Source: Gaiellasilicea sp963765705 (GTDB taxonomy: Bacteria > Actinomycetota > Thermoleophilia > Gaiellales > Gaiellaceae). From it: a DNA stretch of 64,000 nucleotides. Positions 36,801 through 43,461 of the stretch are shown piece by piece. Both the position numbers and the translations under genes were made by a program. The notes under the pieces were generated by a model. It saw nothing but the letters and a program-made list of their open reading frames with translations, did no database searches and was not told where the DNA came from. The first letter of the stretch is position 1; each line of letters starts with the position of its first letter. The stretch spans positions 372,001-436,000 of the forward strand of contig CAVXXJ010000008.1 of the NCBI GenBank assembly GCA_963765705.1. The letters run 5' to 3'.

Positions 36801-37892
36801 GCGCGTCACCTCGGCCGAGAACGAGCGCAGCTGGTCGACCATCGTGTTGATGGTCTCCTTCAGCTCGAGCACCTCGCCCTTGACGTCGACGGTGATCTTC
36901 TTCGAGAGGTCGCCGGTGGCGACCGCGGTCGTGACCGCGGCGATGTTTCGCACCTGGCTGGTCAGGTTGCCGGCCAGAGTGTTGACGTTCTCGGTCAGGT
37001 CCTTCCAGACGCCGGAGACGCCCTTGACCTGGGCCTGGCCGCCGAGCTTGCCGTCGGTGCCGACCTCGCGGGCGACGCGCGTGACCTCGTCGGCGAACGA
37101 GGAGAGCTGGTCGACCATCGTGTTGACGGTGTTCTTCAGCTCGAGGACCTCGCCCTTGACATCGACCGTGACCTTCTTCGAGAGGTCGCCGTTCGCGACC
37201 GCGGTGGTCACCTCGGCGATGTTCCGCACCTGCCCGGTCAGGTTGGAGGCCATCTGGTTGACCGAGTCGGTGAGGTCCTTCCACGTGCCGGAGACGCCCT
37301 TCACCCGCGCCTGGCCGCCGAGCTTGCCGTCGGTGCCCACCTCGCGCGCGACGCGCGTGACCTCGGCGGCGAAGCTGGAGAGCTGGTCGACCATGCCGTT
37401 CACGGTCGTGCCGATCCGGCGGAACTCGCCTCGGACCGGCTGTCCGGCGATTTCGAGCTGGATGCGCTGCGACAGGTCCCCGTCGGCGACCGCGTCGATC
37501 ACGCGCGCGACCTCGATCGTCGGCCGCGCCAGGTTGTCGATCAGCTCGTTGATCGCGCCGATCTTCTCCGCCCACGAGCCCGGCGCCCCCGCGGCGTCGG
37601 CGCGCTCGTTGATGCGCCCCTCGCGACCTACGACCTTGCTGACCCGCGTGAACTCCCTCGTGACCCGCGCGTTGCGCTCGACGAGCGCGTTGAATCCGGC
37701 GGCGACGTCCTTCAGTGGGCCCTCGGCGCGCAGGCGAACGGTGAAGTCGCCGTTCGCGGCGGCCTCGAGCGCGGCGACGAGCCGGGCGAGCTGGTCGTCG
37801 GTCAGCGATGACGATCCGTCTTTGGAACGCGAGCGAACGGCAGCCTTGCGGGTGGGCTTCGCGCGCTCAGCGGAGGTCGGCACTGGGGGCAC
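30840..37892 (-). CDS. Giant soluble hybrid histidine kinase with a tandem HAMP array and three receivers
   Basis: 2350 residues, no membrane helix. Residues about 40-165 hold two divergent HAMP units; about 164-1360 hold 13 tandem units with a 92-residue period, each with the NTMVDQL and EVTRVAREVGT landmarks; a last HAMP-like unit follows. Then a GAF domain (about 1445-1590), a long coiled coil of Gln/Glu heptads (about 1590-1690), HisKA (FLANMSHELRTPLNS), HATPase (GGTGLGLSISREIARLLGG) and three receivers with Asp in IVLDMSLPVLDG, MVLDLKLPKMTG and LILMDVMMPEMDG. The design resembles fungal Nik1/Os-1 group III osmosensing kinases and actinobacterial relatives. GTG start at 37892 after AAGGAG. 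Its methylation by the neighbouring CheR/CheB is a reasonable guess. Confidence 0.92.
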   Translation of the reverse strand: MPPVPTSAERAKPTRKAAVRSRSKDGSSSLTDDQLARLVAALEAAANGDFTVRLRAEGPLKDVAAGFNALVERNARVTREFTRVSKVVGREGRINERADAAGAPGSWAEKIGAINELIDNLARPTIEVARVIDAVADGDLSQRIQLEIAGQPVRGEFRRIGTTVNGMVDQLSSFAAEVTRVAREVGTDGKLGGQARVKGVSGTWKDLTDSVNQMASNLTGQVRNIAEVTTAVANGDLSKKVTVDVKGEVLELKNTVNTMVDQLSSFADEVTRVAREVGTDGKLGGQAQVKGVSGVWKDLTENVNTLAGNLTSQVRNIAAVTTAVATGDLSKKITVDVKGEVLELKETINTMVDQLRSFSAEVTRVAKEVGTDGKLGGQAQVEGVSGVWKDLTENVNTLADNLTDQVRNIAEVTTAVAQGDLSKKITVEVRGEVLEVKETVNTMVDQLRSFAAEVTRVAREVGTEGKLGGQATVEGVSGVWEDLTDNVNTLAGNLTSQVRNIALVTTAVANGDLSKKITVDVKGEILELKDTINTMVDQLSAFAAEVTRVAREVGTEGRLGGQAQVEGVSGTWRGLTENVNTLANNLTDQVRNIAEVTTAVAEGDLSKKITVDAKGEVLELKSTINTMVDQLSSFAAEVTRVAREVGTEGKLGGQAQVKGVSGTWRGLTENVNLMADNLTAQVRSIAEVTTAVARGDLTQKITIETKGEIAQLASTINTMVDQLSSFAAEVTRVAKEVGTDGILGGQAQVEGVLGTWRGLTDNVNLLANNLTGQVRAIADVTTAVAKGDLSQKITVDAKGEIAELKGTINTMVDQLSAFAGEVTRVAREVGTEGKLGVEAEVVDVSGVWRDLTHNVNTMASSLTAQVRNIAEVTTAVANGDLSKKVTVDVKGEIAELKSTINTMVDQLSSFAAEVTRVAKEVGTEGKLGGQAQVEGVSGTWRGLTENVNTLANNLTDQVRNIAEVTTAVAQGDLSRKITVEAKGEVAQLASTINTMVDQLSAFAGEVTRVAREVGTEGKLGGQAQVKGVSGTWRDLTDNVNFMAGSLTEQVRNIAEVTTAVANGDLSKKISVDAKGEIFELKDTINTMVDQLRAFASEVTRVAREVGSEGRLGGQATVEGVSGTWKDLTDSVNFMVYILTEQVRNIATVTTAVANGDLSKKVTVDVKGEVLELKDTINTMVDQLSAFAAEVTRVAKEVGTEGRLGGQAEVAGVSGTWKDLTENVNLLANNLTDQVRAIADVTTAVAKGDLSQKITVAAKGEVAQLAGTINTMVDQLSTFAAEVTRVAQEVGTEGKLGVQAQVEGVSGVWKGLTDNVNQLAETLTTQLRAIADVSTAVTQGDLTRTITVEAAGEVSDLKDNINQMIGNLRETTERNAAQDWLNSNLARFSGMLQGQRDQKTVARLMMSEVTPLVAAHHGAFYVAEDTGVDGGAEDERTELLLIATYGYKERKALSNRFKIGEALVGQAALERKAIVITQAPEDYIKISSGLGEAAPTSLIVFPVLFEETVMAVIELASFAPFTEIQQTFLDQLSESIGVVLNTINANTRTEELLLQSQSLTQDLQSQSEELQAQQDELRRSNAELEAQTATLRASEELLQTQQEELQQTNEELEERSQQLEEQNHRIEIKNTEIEEARKALEEKAEQLALSSRYKSEFLANMSHELRTPLNSLLILAKLLGDNPGGNLTEKQIEFANTIHNAGAELLGLINDILDLSKVEAGKMDLHVAEVSVADELGALERSFAPVAEEKSLSFELDFAESALPVIVTDQQRLQQVLKNLLSNAFKFTETGGVVLRVAQAPPERQFAGDTLANAEHVVGFSVEDTGVGIAANKLRLIFEAFQQADGTTSRRYGGTGLGLSISREIARLLGGEIHVESTPGTGSIFTLYLPDRYVEHPRAETGADILRAVTAGLTPATAAIPHAANGGEAVLDEQGLDALDLSLLMPSEVTDDRDSIEAGDRVVLIVEDDADFARTELEIARERGFKGIVALRGDTGLALAREFRPDAIVLDMSLPVLDGWTVLDRLKRHPATRHIPVHIVSGVDEMQPALMAGAAAFLQKPASAEALEAVFGGIESFINRDVRRLLVVDDDETQREAIVELVGGDGDVEIVAVGSSEEALAALDSDTPFDCMVLDLKLPKMTGFALLEKVKTDERSHSLPVIVYTGKELTRREETKLKRYAETIVVKDARSPERLLDETSLFLHRVESKLPDSKRRMLEQLHNTDALFIGKKVLIVDDDVRNVFALTSALEANGMDVLFAENGREGIEALLSAGDVDLILMDVMMPEMDGYETTQAIRKLPEFEKLPIIALTAKAMKGDRERSIAAGASDYITKPVDTDQLLSLMRVWLYQ
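33813..37403 (-). repeat. 13 tandem 276-bp HAMP-coding repeats
   Basis: Thirteen units of about 276 bp (92 codons), very similar in DNA and protein; the word encoding NTMVDQL recurs in nearly every unit. Linkers alternate between NGDLSKK, KGDLSQK and RGDLTQK forms, suggesting expansion by unequal recombination followed by divergence. Such repeats could change copy number and are prone to misassembly. Confidence 0.9.
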
Positions 37893-38021
37893 TAGGAGCT
37901 CCTTGTTTGGTTGAGGTGGTGCTCTGCGAGCGTCAGGAGAGGAGCTCCTGGCTCCTCGCCGGGTTCTATGCCCATTCGCGGGAGATGTTTAACGGCCTGC
38001 ATGATGCGAAACTCGTGGCAG

Positions 38022-38987
38022 TTACGCGTTTTCAAGCGCGTGCTGCAGGTCGCGCCAGAGAGCGTCGGCCGCTTCGAGCCCGACGGCGAGGCGGAGCAGG
38101 CCGGCCGGAACGCGGTCGCCTTCCCACCGGTGACGCGACTCGAGCGTCGACGAGACGCCACCGAGGCTCGTCGCGTTCGCGATCAGCGTCGTCGAGGTCT
38201 CGACGCGACGTGCGCTCTCACCGTCCACGACGTCGAAGGAGAGCAGGCCGCCGAAGCCGGGGTAGCGCACGATCTGGACGGCCTCGTGCTCGCCGAGGCG
38301 CGCGGCGAGCAACGCCGCCGTCTCGGACTGGCGGGCGACTCGTACTTCGAGCGTCTTCAGCCCCCGCAGCAGGAGCCACGCGGCGTCGGGAGCCGCGACG
38401 ATTCCGGTCCGCGTGCGCAGCTCGCGCAGCCGCTCGCCGTGCGCCGCGCTTCCGCACACGACCGCTCCCAGCAGCACGTCGTGGTGGCCTGCGAGGTACT
38501 TCGTCGCGGAGTGCAGGACGAGGTCGCAGCCGCGCTCGAGCGGGCGAAGGTGGACCGGTGTCGCCGCGGTCGCGTCGCAGACGACGAGCCCCGGGTGAGC
38601 CGCGGCGGCCTCGAAGTCGGGCATCGTCAGGAGCGGATTCGACGGCGCCTCGATCCAGACGAGGTCGGCGCCGGCGGGCGGCGGACCGGTCTGGTCGTAG
38701 AGGACGTGCTCGAGCCCCCAGCGCTCGAGCTCGGTGAGGAGCACGCCCGTGCCGTAGTACGCGTCCTGCGCCAGCGCGACGGTCGAGCCGGGCGAGAGCA
38801 GTCCGAGCACGAGCGCGGTCGTCGCACCCATCCCCGACGAGAAGAGGAGCGCCTCACCGCCGTCGAGCGCTCCAAGCTGCCGCTCCGCCTCGACCCCGAC
38901 CGGGTGCGCGTTCCGCGCGTAGTAGAACGCCCCCGGCTCTCCGTCGACGTACGGCCAGGTGGTCGAGCGATCGAGCGGCGGCTCCAT
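38022..38987 (-). CDS. Cys/Met-metabolism PLP-dependent enzyme (MetB/MetC family), short
   Basis: 321 residues, shorter than the usual 380-400; the N-terminal arm is missing and the protein begins near the substrate-channel segment (STTWPYVDGEPGAFYY). PLP motifs are present: GGEALLFSSGMGA, IEAPSNPLL, VCDATAATP and the Schiff-base Lys in HSATKYLAGHHD. Family members act as cystathionine gamma-synthases, gamma- or beta-lyases or methionine gamma-lyases; which one cannot be decided. Divergent from accD across an intergenic region with two matching palindromes, so both may be controlled by one repressor. Confidence 0.82.
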   Translation of the reverse strand: MEPPLDRSTTWPYVDGEPGAFYYARNAHPVGVEAERQLGALDGGEALLFSSGMGATTALVLGLLSPGSTVALAQDAYYGTGVLLTELERWGLEHVLYDQTGPPPAGADLVWIEAPSNPLLTMPDFEAAAAHPGLVVCDATAATPVHLRPLERGCDLVLHSATKYLAGHHDVLLGAVVCGSAAHGERLRELRTRTGIVAAPDAAWLLLRGLKTLEVRVARQSETAALLAARLGEHEAVQIVRYPGFGGLLSFDVVDGESARRVETSTTLIANATSLGGVSSTLESRHRWEGDRVPAGLLRLAVGLEAADALWRDLQHALENA

Positions 38988-39018
38988 ACCGCGAATCTAC
39001 CGCGCCGCGAGCCAAGCC

Positions 39019-39037
39019 TTGTGTTTCTGAAACACAA
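39019..39037. promoter_or_regulatory. Palindromic operator 1 (TTGTGTTTC-T-GAAACACAA)
   Basis: A perfect 9-bp inverted repeat with a single central base. It lies 32 bases upstream of the PLP-enzyme start and pairs with a second copy whose centre is 59 bp away. Confidence 0.75.
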
Positions 39038-39076
39038 AGTCCCTCCGACCCGCACCGTTCCGTGGGCCGAACCCCG

Positions 39077-39097
39077 CTTGTGTTTCAGAAACACAAG
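39077..39097. promoter_or_regulatory. Palindromic operator 2 (CTTGTGTTTC-A-GAAACACAAG)
   Basis: A perfect 10-bp inverted repeat with one central base, 29 bases upstream of the accD start. Apart from the central base it repeats operator 1. A distance of 59 bp between centres is between five and six helical turns. Confidence 0.75.
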
Positions 39098-39125
39098 GTC
39101 AGCCGCACGGTTACGCTGCGGCGGC

Positions 39126-40691
39126 ATGGCCGAGATCCACGACACGACCGCCGCCAAGCTCGCCTGGCTCCAGGAGCTCTCCGAGCAGGCAGCGCATGCC
39201 GGCAACGAGAAGGCGGTCGCGCGGCAGCGGGAGCGCGGGAAGCTGCTGGCGCGGGAACGGGTCGAGAAGCTGCTCGACCCGGGCTCGTTTGTCGAGCTCG
39301 ACCGGTACGTCCGGCACCGCAACCCCGACTTCGACTCGATGGCGAACCGGCCTTACGGCGACGCGGTCGTCACCGGCTACGGCGAGATCTTCGGGCGCAA
39401 GGTGTTCGTCTTCTCCCAGGACTTCACCGTCTTCGGCGGCTCCCTTTCCGAGGTCTTCGCCGAGAAGATCTGCAAGGTGATGGACATGGCGGTCAAGTAC
39501 GGCTGCCCGGTGATCGGGATCAACGACTCCGGTGGTGCCCGGATCCAGGAGGGAGTCGTCTCGCTCGCCGGCTACGCGGAGATCTTCTGGCGAAACGTGC
39601 AGGCGTCCGGCGTCGTGCCGCAGCTCTCGCTCGTCCTCGGCCCGTGCGCGGGCGGCGCGGTCTACTCCCCGGCGATCACGGACTTCGTGCTGATGGCCGA
39701 GGGCTCGTCGTACATGTTCATCACCGGCCCCGACGTCGTGAAGACGGTCACGGGCGAGGAGGTCTCGTTCGAGGAGCTCGGCGGTGCGGCGACGCACGCC
39801 TCGAAGTCGGGGGTCGCGCACCTAACAGCCGCCGGCGAGGAGGCGTGCCTCGAGGACGCGCGCTACCTGCTCTCCTTCCTGCCGCAGAACAACCTCGAGC
39901 GCGCGCCGTACGCGGCGCCGTCCGACCCGATCGACCGCGAGGCCGCCGAGCTCGACACCTTCGTCCCCGACGAGGCGACGAAGCCGTACGACATGAAGCA
40001 GGTGATCGCGAAGGTCGTCGACGACGCCGAGTTCCTCGAGGTGCAGCCACACTGGGCGGGGAACGTCGTCTGCGGCTTCGCCCGCCTCGGCGGCCACTCC
40101 GTCGGGATCGTGGGCAACCAGCCGGCCGCGCTCGCCGGGGTGCTCGACATCGACGCGTCCGTCAAGGCCGCCCGCTTCGTTCGCACGTGCGACGCCTTCA
40201 ACATCCCGCTCGTCACCTTCGTCGACGTCCCCGGCTTCCTGCCCGGGACGGAGCAGGAGTGGGGCGGGATCATCCGGCACGGCGCGAAGCTTCTGTACGC
40301 CTACGCCGAGGCGACCGTGCCGAAGCTGACGGTGATCACCCGCAAGGCGTACGGCGGGGCGTACGACGTCATGAGCTCGAAGCACATCCGCGCCGACTTC
40401 AACGTCGCCTGGCCGACCGCCGAGGTCGCCGTGATGGGGCCGGAGGGCGCCGTCAACATCATCTTCCGCAAGGAGCTCGAGGAAGCGGCCGACCCGGAGG
40501 CGCGCCGCGCCGAGCTGATCGCCGACTACAAGGAGCGGTTCGCGAACCCCTACCACGCCGCCGAGCGCGGCTACGTCGACGAGGTGATCGAGCCGCGCCG
40601 CACGCGACCGGTGCTGATCTCGGCGCTCGAGATCTCGCTGACGAAGCGCGAGCCGAAGCCCAAGCGCAAGCACGGCAACATCCCGCTTTAG
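39126..40691 (+). CDS. accD: Acyl-CoA carboxylase carboxyltransferase (beta) subunit
   Basis: 521 residues; transfers CO2 from carboxybiotin to acetyl- or propionyl-CoA. Two crotonase-like halves are visible: the N-terminal acyl-CoA site (INDSGGARIQEGVVSLAGYAEIF, then GPCAGGAVYSPAITDF) and the C-terminal biotin site (FVDVPGFLPGTEQEWGGIIRHGAKLLYAYAEATVPK, then YGGAYDVMSSKH). This is the PccB/AccD5 type. The biotin carboxylase/biotin carrier subunit is at 47515, 7 kb away. ATG 39126 fits the family start. Two palindromes upstream suggest repressor control. It ends overlapping the stop of the convergent GNAT gene. Confidence 0.93.
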   Translation: MAEIHDTTAAKLAWLQELSEQAAHAGNEKAVARQRERGKLLARERVEKLLDPGSFVELDRYVRHRNPDFDSMANRPYGDAVVTGYGEIFGRKVFVFSQDFTVFGGSLSEVFAEKICKVMDMAVKYGCPVIGINDSGGARIQEGVVSLAGYAEIFWRNVQASGVVPQLSLVLGPCAGGAVYSPAITDFVLMAEGSSYMFITGPDVVKTVTGEEVSFEELGGAATHASKSGVAHLTAAGEEACLEDARYLLSFLPQNNLERAPYAAPSDPIDREAAELDTFVPDEATKPYDMKQVIAKVVDDAEFLEVQPHWAGNVVCGFARLGGHSVGIVGNQPAALAGVLDIDASVKAARFVRTCDAFNIPLVTFVDVPGFLPGTEQEWGGIIRHGAKLLYAYAEATVPKLTVITRKAYGGAYDVMSSKHIRADFNVAWPTAEVAVMGPEGAVNIIFRKELEEAADPEARRAELIADYKERFANPYHAAERGYVDEVIEPRRTRPVLISALEISLTKREPKPKRKHGNIPL

Positions 40692-41533
40692 AGAAAATCG
40701 ATCTCGATCGAGTCGCAGACGCGCTCGTAGCCGATGTCGGCGTAGATCTTGTTCGACGTCGGGTTCATCCGGTCGGTGTAGAGGAAGCAGAATCGCTTGC
40801 CGGCGTCGAGACGCGCCTGCGAGACGTCAGCGACCAACGCGCTCGCGTAGCCGCGCTGCCGCAGCTCCGGAGGCGTGTAGACCGGCCCGATCCGCGAGCC
40901 GTTCGGGGTCGAGCCGCCGAAGCCCGCGAGCGAGACCGGCTGCGCGTCGTCTTCCCAGAGCACGAATCCGGTCTCGGACGACGAGCCGAGCCGATGGTCG
41001 ACGATCTGCTCGTTCCGCGTGCGGTCGGGCTTCGCGTCGCCGATCGCCTCGATCGCGAACTCGCCCAGCCAGTCGAGCAGCAGCTCGCGGTCGCGCTGCC
41101 CGGCCGGGCGCGAGACCCCGGTTGTCGGGCGCGGTGGCGCCACCCGCTCGAGCCGGTAGATCAGTTGGGTACGCCCCTCGAGGATCGCTCCGGTGCGGTC
41201 CTTCCACACGCGGGCGAACTCCATTGCCTCCGGCACCGCTCCGACGACACCGGGCACGTCCTCCAACGCGGCCGCGAGCGCCGCGACCGCGGCCATCGCC
41301 GTCGGCTGCGCGAGCACGAGCCGGTGCGGAGGCGTCCGCAGAGCCGCGCCGACGATCTCCCCCTCGTCCTCGACGACCCACAGCTCGTGCTCCGGATAGA
41401 AGCCGGGCTGGTCGCGGAGAGTGGCGGCGAGGCCGAGGATCAGGTTGTGCCGGGCCTCGTCCGCGAGCAGCAGCGGCCCGGCGCGGTCGAGGAACTCGGC
41501 CGGATCGGAGAGCTGGACGACCTCCATCGCCAT
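40688..41533 (-). CDS. GNAT-family N-acetyltransferase
   Basis: 281 residues with two halves; the C-terminal half carries the GNAT acetyl-CoA loop (IGPVYTPPELRQRGYASALVADVSQARLDAGKRFCFLYTD) and the closing NPTSNKIYADIGYERV strand. The N-terminal half is a degenerate GNAT-like domain. Substrate unknown. The ATG (41533) is only 19 bases from the start of the divergent molybdate regulator gene, with no ribosome site, so its transcript is probably leaderless; an alternative ATG lies two codons further in. Confidence 0.85.
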   Translation of the reverse strand: MAMEVVQLSDPAEFLDRAGPLLLADEARHNLILGLAATLRDQPGFYPEHELWVVEDEGEIVGAALRTPPHRLVLAQPTAMAAVAALAAALEDVPGVVGAVPEAMEFARVWKDRTGAILEGRTQLIYRLERVAPPRPTTGVSRPAGQRDRELLLDWLGEFAIEAIGDAKPDRTRNEQIVDHRLGSSSETGFVLWEDDAQPVSLAGFGGSTPNGSRIGPVYTPPELRQRGYASALVADVSQARLDAGKRFCFLYTDRMNPTSNKIYADIGYERVCDSIEIDFL

Positions 41534-41559
41534 AGTCTATGGTGCATAGGCAATGCCTA
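41531..41559. promoter_or_regulatory. Dense palindromes across a 19-bp divergent promoter
   Basis: CATAG-T-CTATG (41531-41541), CTATG-GTG-CATAG (41537-41549) and TAGGCA-A-TGCCTA (41547-41559) overlap one another and both start codons. TATGGT on the plus strand and TATGCA on the minus strand each lie at the same distance (10-15 bases) upstream of the respective start codon and could be -10 boxes of leaderless transcripts. Autoregulation by the HTH-TOBE protein is inferred. Confidence 0.55.
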
Positions 41560-41930
41560 GACAAACACTGACGGCGGCAGAGGCGGCGCGTGCGCTCGGG
41601 ATCAGCGTCGACACCCTGCGCCGCTGGGATCGTGCGGGCAAGCTTCGCGTCGAGCGCGACTCCGCCAACCGCCGCGTCGTCGCGGCGTCCGAGGTGGAGC
41701 GGCTTCGCGGCCGCGTCGGCGAGGAGACGCTCTCCGCGCGCAACCGCTTCCGTGGCGTCGTCCGCTCGGTCGAGCTGGACGGGCTGCTCGCACGGATCGA
41801 GATCGACGTCACCGAGCCGTCACGGGTCGTTGCGATCGTGACGCGCGAGTCGGCCGAGGAGCTCGGTCTGCGCGCCGGCATGAGCGCGGCCGGCGTCGTC
41901 AAGTCGACGTCGGTGATGGTGGAGCGGTGA
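41553..41930 (+). CDS. Molybdate-responsive regulator: MerR/excisionase-type HTH plus TOBE domain
   Basis: 125 residues. Residues 1-50 are a MerR/excisionase-like helix-turn-helix (LTAAEAARALGISVDTLRRWDRAGKL); residues about 62-125 are a TOBE/Mop domain (ARNRFRGVVRSVELDGLLARIEID onward to GVVKSTSVMVER) that binds molybdate or tungstate. It should sense oxyanion supply and control the modABC genes, whose first start overlaps its stop (GTGA). No ribosome site precedes the ATG; a leaderless message is likely. Confidence 0.88.
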   Translation: MPRQTLTAAEAARALGISVDTLRRWDRAGKLRVERDSANRRVVAASEVERLRGRVGEETLSARNRFRGVVRSVELDGLLARIEIDVTEPSRVVAIVTRESAEELGLRAGMSAAGVVKSTSVMVER

Positions 41931-42640
41931 GACGCCTCGCCGTGCTTGCGGTGGTGGCGGCGCTCGCCGGCTGTGGCGACGACGGCGACGACCAGCCGCT
42001 CGTCGTCTTTGCAGCCTCGTCGCTGACCGGCGTCGCCGGCGAGATCGATCCCGCCGCGGACATGGTCTTCGGCGGCTCGAACGACCTCGCTGCCCAGATC
42101 CGCGACGGCGCGAAGGCCGGCGTCTTCCTGTCCGCGAGCGCGAAGCCGCTCGAGGAGCTGCGCGCCGACGGTCTCGTCGAAGAGCCGGTGGTGTTCGCGT
42201 CGAACACGCTGGTGATCATCGTGCCGGTGAAGAACACGGCCGACGTCACCCACATCGTCGACCTCGTCCGGCCGGGCGTGAAGCTCGTGCTCGGCGCGGA
42301 GGGGGTCCCGATCGGGGACTACGCGCGCGAGTGCCTCGAGCTGGCCGGCCTCGGGGCGGCGCTCGAGAACGTCGTCAGCCTCGAGGAGGACGTCAAGGGC
42401 GTCGTCGCCAAGATCGCCCTCGGCGAGGCCGACGCCGGGATCGTCTACGCCACCGACTTCACCGCAGCGGGCGACGACGTTCGCGCGTTCTCGATCTCCG
42501 AGCACTTCCAGCCGAAGATCAGCTACTACGCCGCGATCGTCTCTCCCGGCTCCGACACCGCGAAGGACTACGTCGAAGCGCTCCTCGGCCCGGACGGCCA
42601 GGCCGCCCTGAGCAGCGCCGGCTTCCTTCCCGCTCCTTGA
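41927..42640 (+). CDS. modA: Molybdate ABC transporter substrate-binding lipoprotein
   Basis: 237 residues with a lipoprotein signal (LAVLAVVAALAGC, the Cys being the lipidation site). The mature protein begins with the ModA signature VVFAASSLTG and has FGGSNDLAAQI and DAGIVYATDF, the oxyanion-contacting loops. GTG start coupled to the regulator; its stop overlaps the TTG of modB. It is the extracytoplasmic receptor of the importer. Confidence 0.93.
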   Translation: MRRLAVLAVVAALAGCGDDGDDQPLVVFAASSLTGVAGEIDPAADMVFGGSNDLAAQIRDGAKAGVFLSASAKPLEELRADGLVEEPVVFASNTLVIIVPVKNTADVTHIVDLVRPGVKLVLGAEGVPIGDYARECLELAGLGAALENVVSLEEDVKGVVAKIALGEADAGIVYATDFTAAGDDVRAFSISEHFQPKISYYAAIVSPGSDTAKDYVEALLGPDGQAALSSAGFLPAP

Positions 42641-43461
42641 GCCGGCTCTTCCCGATCCTTCTCGGCGCCGCGCTCGTCGTCGCGGTCGTGTTCCTGGCGC
42701 TGCCGGTGCTGGCGCTCTTCCTGCGCGTCCCGCCCGGCGACCTCGTCGCCCAGCTCGGCGAGGAGCGGGCGCGCGAAGCGCTCCTGATCAGCCTGAAGAC
42801 GAGCCTGATCGCCCATGCGTTGATCCTGCTCGTGGGCACGCCGGCCGCCTATCTGCTCGCGACGCGTACGTTCCGCGGCCGGACGCTCGTCGTCTCGCTG
42901 CTCGAGCTGCCGCTCGTCCTGCCGCCGGCTGTCGCCGGCCTCGGCCTCTTCGCTGCCTTCGGCCGCAGCGGGCTGCTCGGGGGCGAGCTGCAGGCGCTCG
43001 GCGTCGAGATCCCCTTCACGCAGGTCGCGGTCATGCTCGCGATCTGCTTCGTTGCGAGTCCGTTCTACATCCGCGGCGCGATCGCGGCGTTCGAGGCGGT
43101 CGACCCGGCGTTGCTCGACGCCGCCCGAACCCTCGGTGCGCGGTCCTCTCGCGTCTTCGGTCGCGTCGCGCTGCCGCTCGCCCTGGGTGGGCTCGGCGCA
43201 GGCTCGACGCTCGCCTTCGCGCGCGGCCTGGGCGAGTTCGGCGCCACGATCATGTTCGCCGGCAGCCTCCCGGGCAGGACGCAGACCGCGCCGCTGGCGA
43301 TCTACGACGCGTTCAACGAGGACTTCGACGTCGCGCTCGCCCTCGGCGCCTTGCTCGTCGTCGTCAGTGCCGCCCTCCTGCTCGCCGTCAAGCTCATCCC
43401 CTCATGGACACGCTCCAGCTCACCCTCGATCACCCTCTCCGCTCCTTCCGCCTCGCGGTAG
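42637..43461 (+). CDS. modB: Molybdate ABC transporter permease
   Basis: 274 residues, about six helices (first FPILLGAALVVAVVFLALPVLALFL) and the EAA loop (FEAVDPALLDAARTLGARSSRVFGRVALPL). TTG start overlapping the modA stop. The C-terminal 19 residues overlap the start of modC by 58 bases, longer than usual; a slightly earlier natural stop lost to a base error is possible. Confidence 0.9.
   Translation: MSRLFPILLGAALVVAVVFLALPVLALFLRVPPGDLVAQLGEERAREALLISLKTSLIAHALILLVGTPAAYLLATRTFRGRTLVVSLLELPLVLPPAVAGLGLFAAFGRSGLLGGELQALGVEIPFTQVAVMLAICFVASPFYIRGAIAAFEAVDPALLDAARTLGARSSRVFGRVALPLALGGLGAGSTLAFARGLGEFGATIMFAGSLPGRTQTAPLAIYDAFNEDFDVALALGALLVVVSAALLLAVKLIPSWTRSSSPSITLSAPSASR

Noticed and set aside
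33813..37403. CRISPR-like or satellite array
   Set aside because: The repeats are 276 bp, in frame, without spacers, and encode HAMP domains.
33498..37914. Very long plus-strand frames (up to 908 codons) opposite the HAMP-array kinase
   Set aside because: They mirror the repeated kinase codons in other frames, have low-complexity Ser/Thr/Val- or Asp/Leu-rich translations and no ribosome sites.
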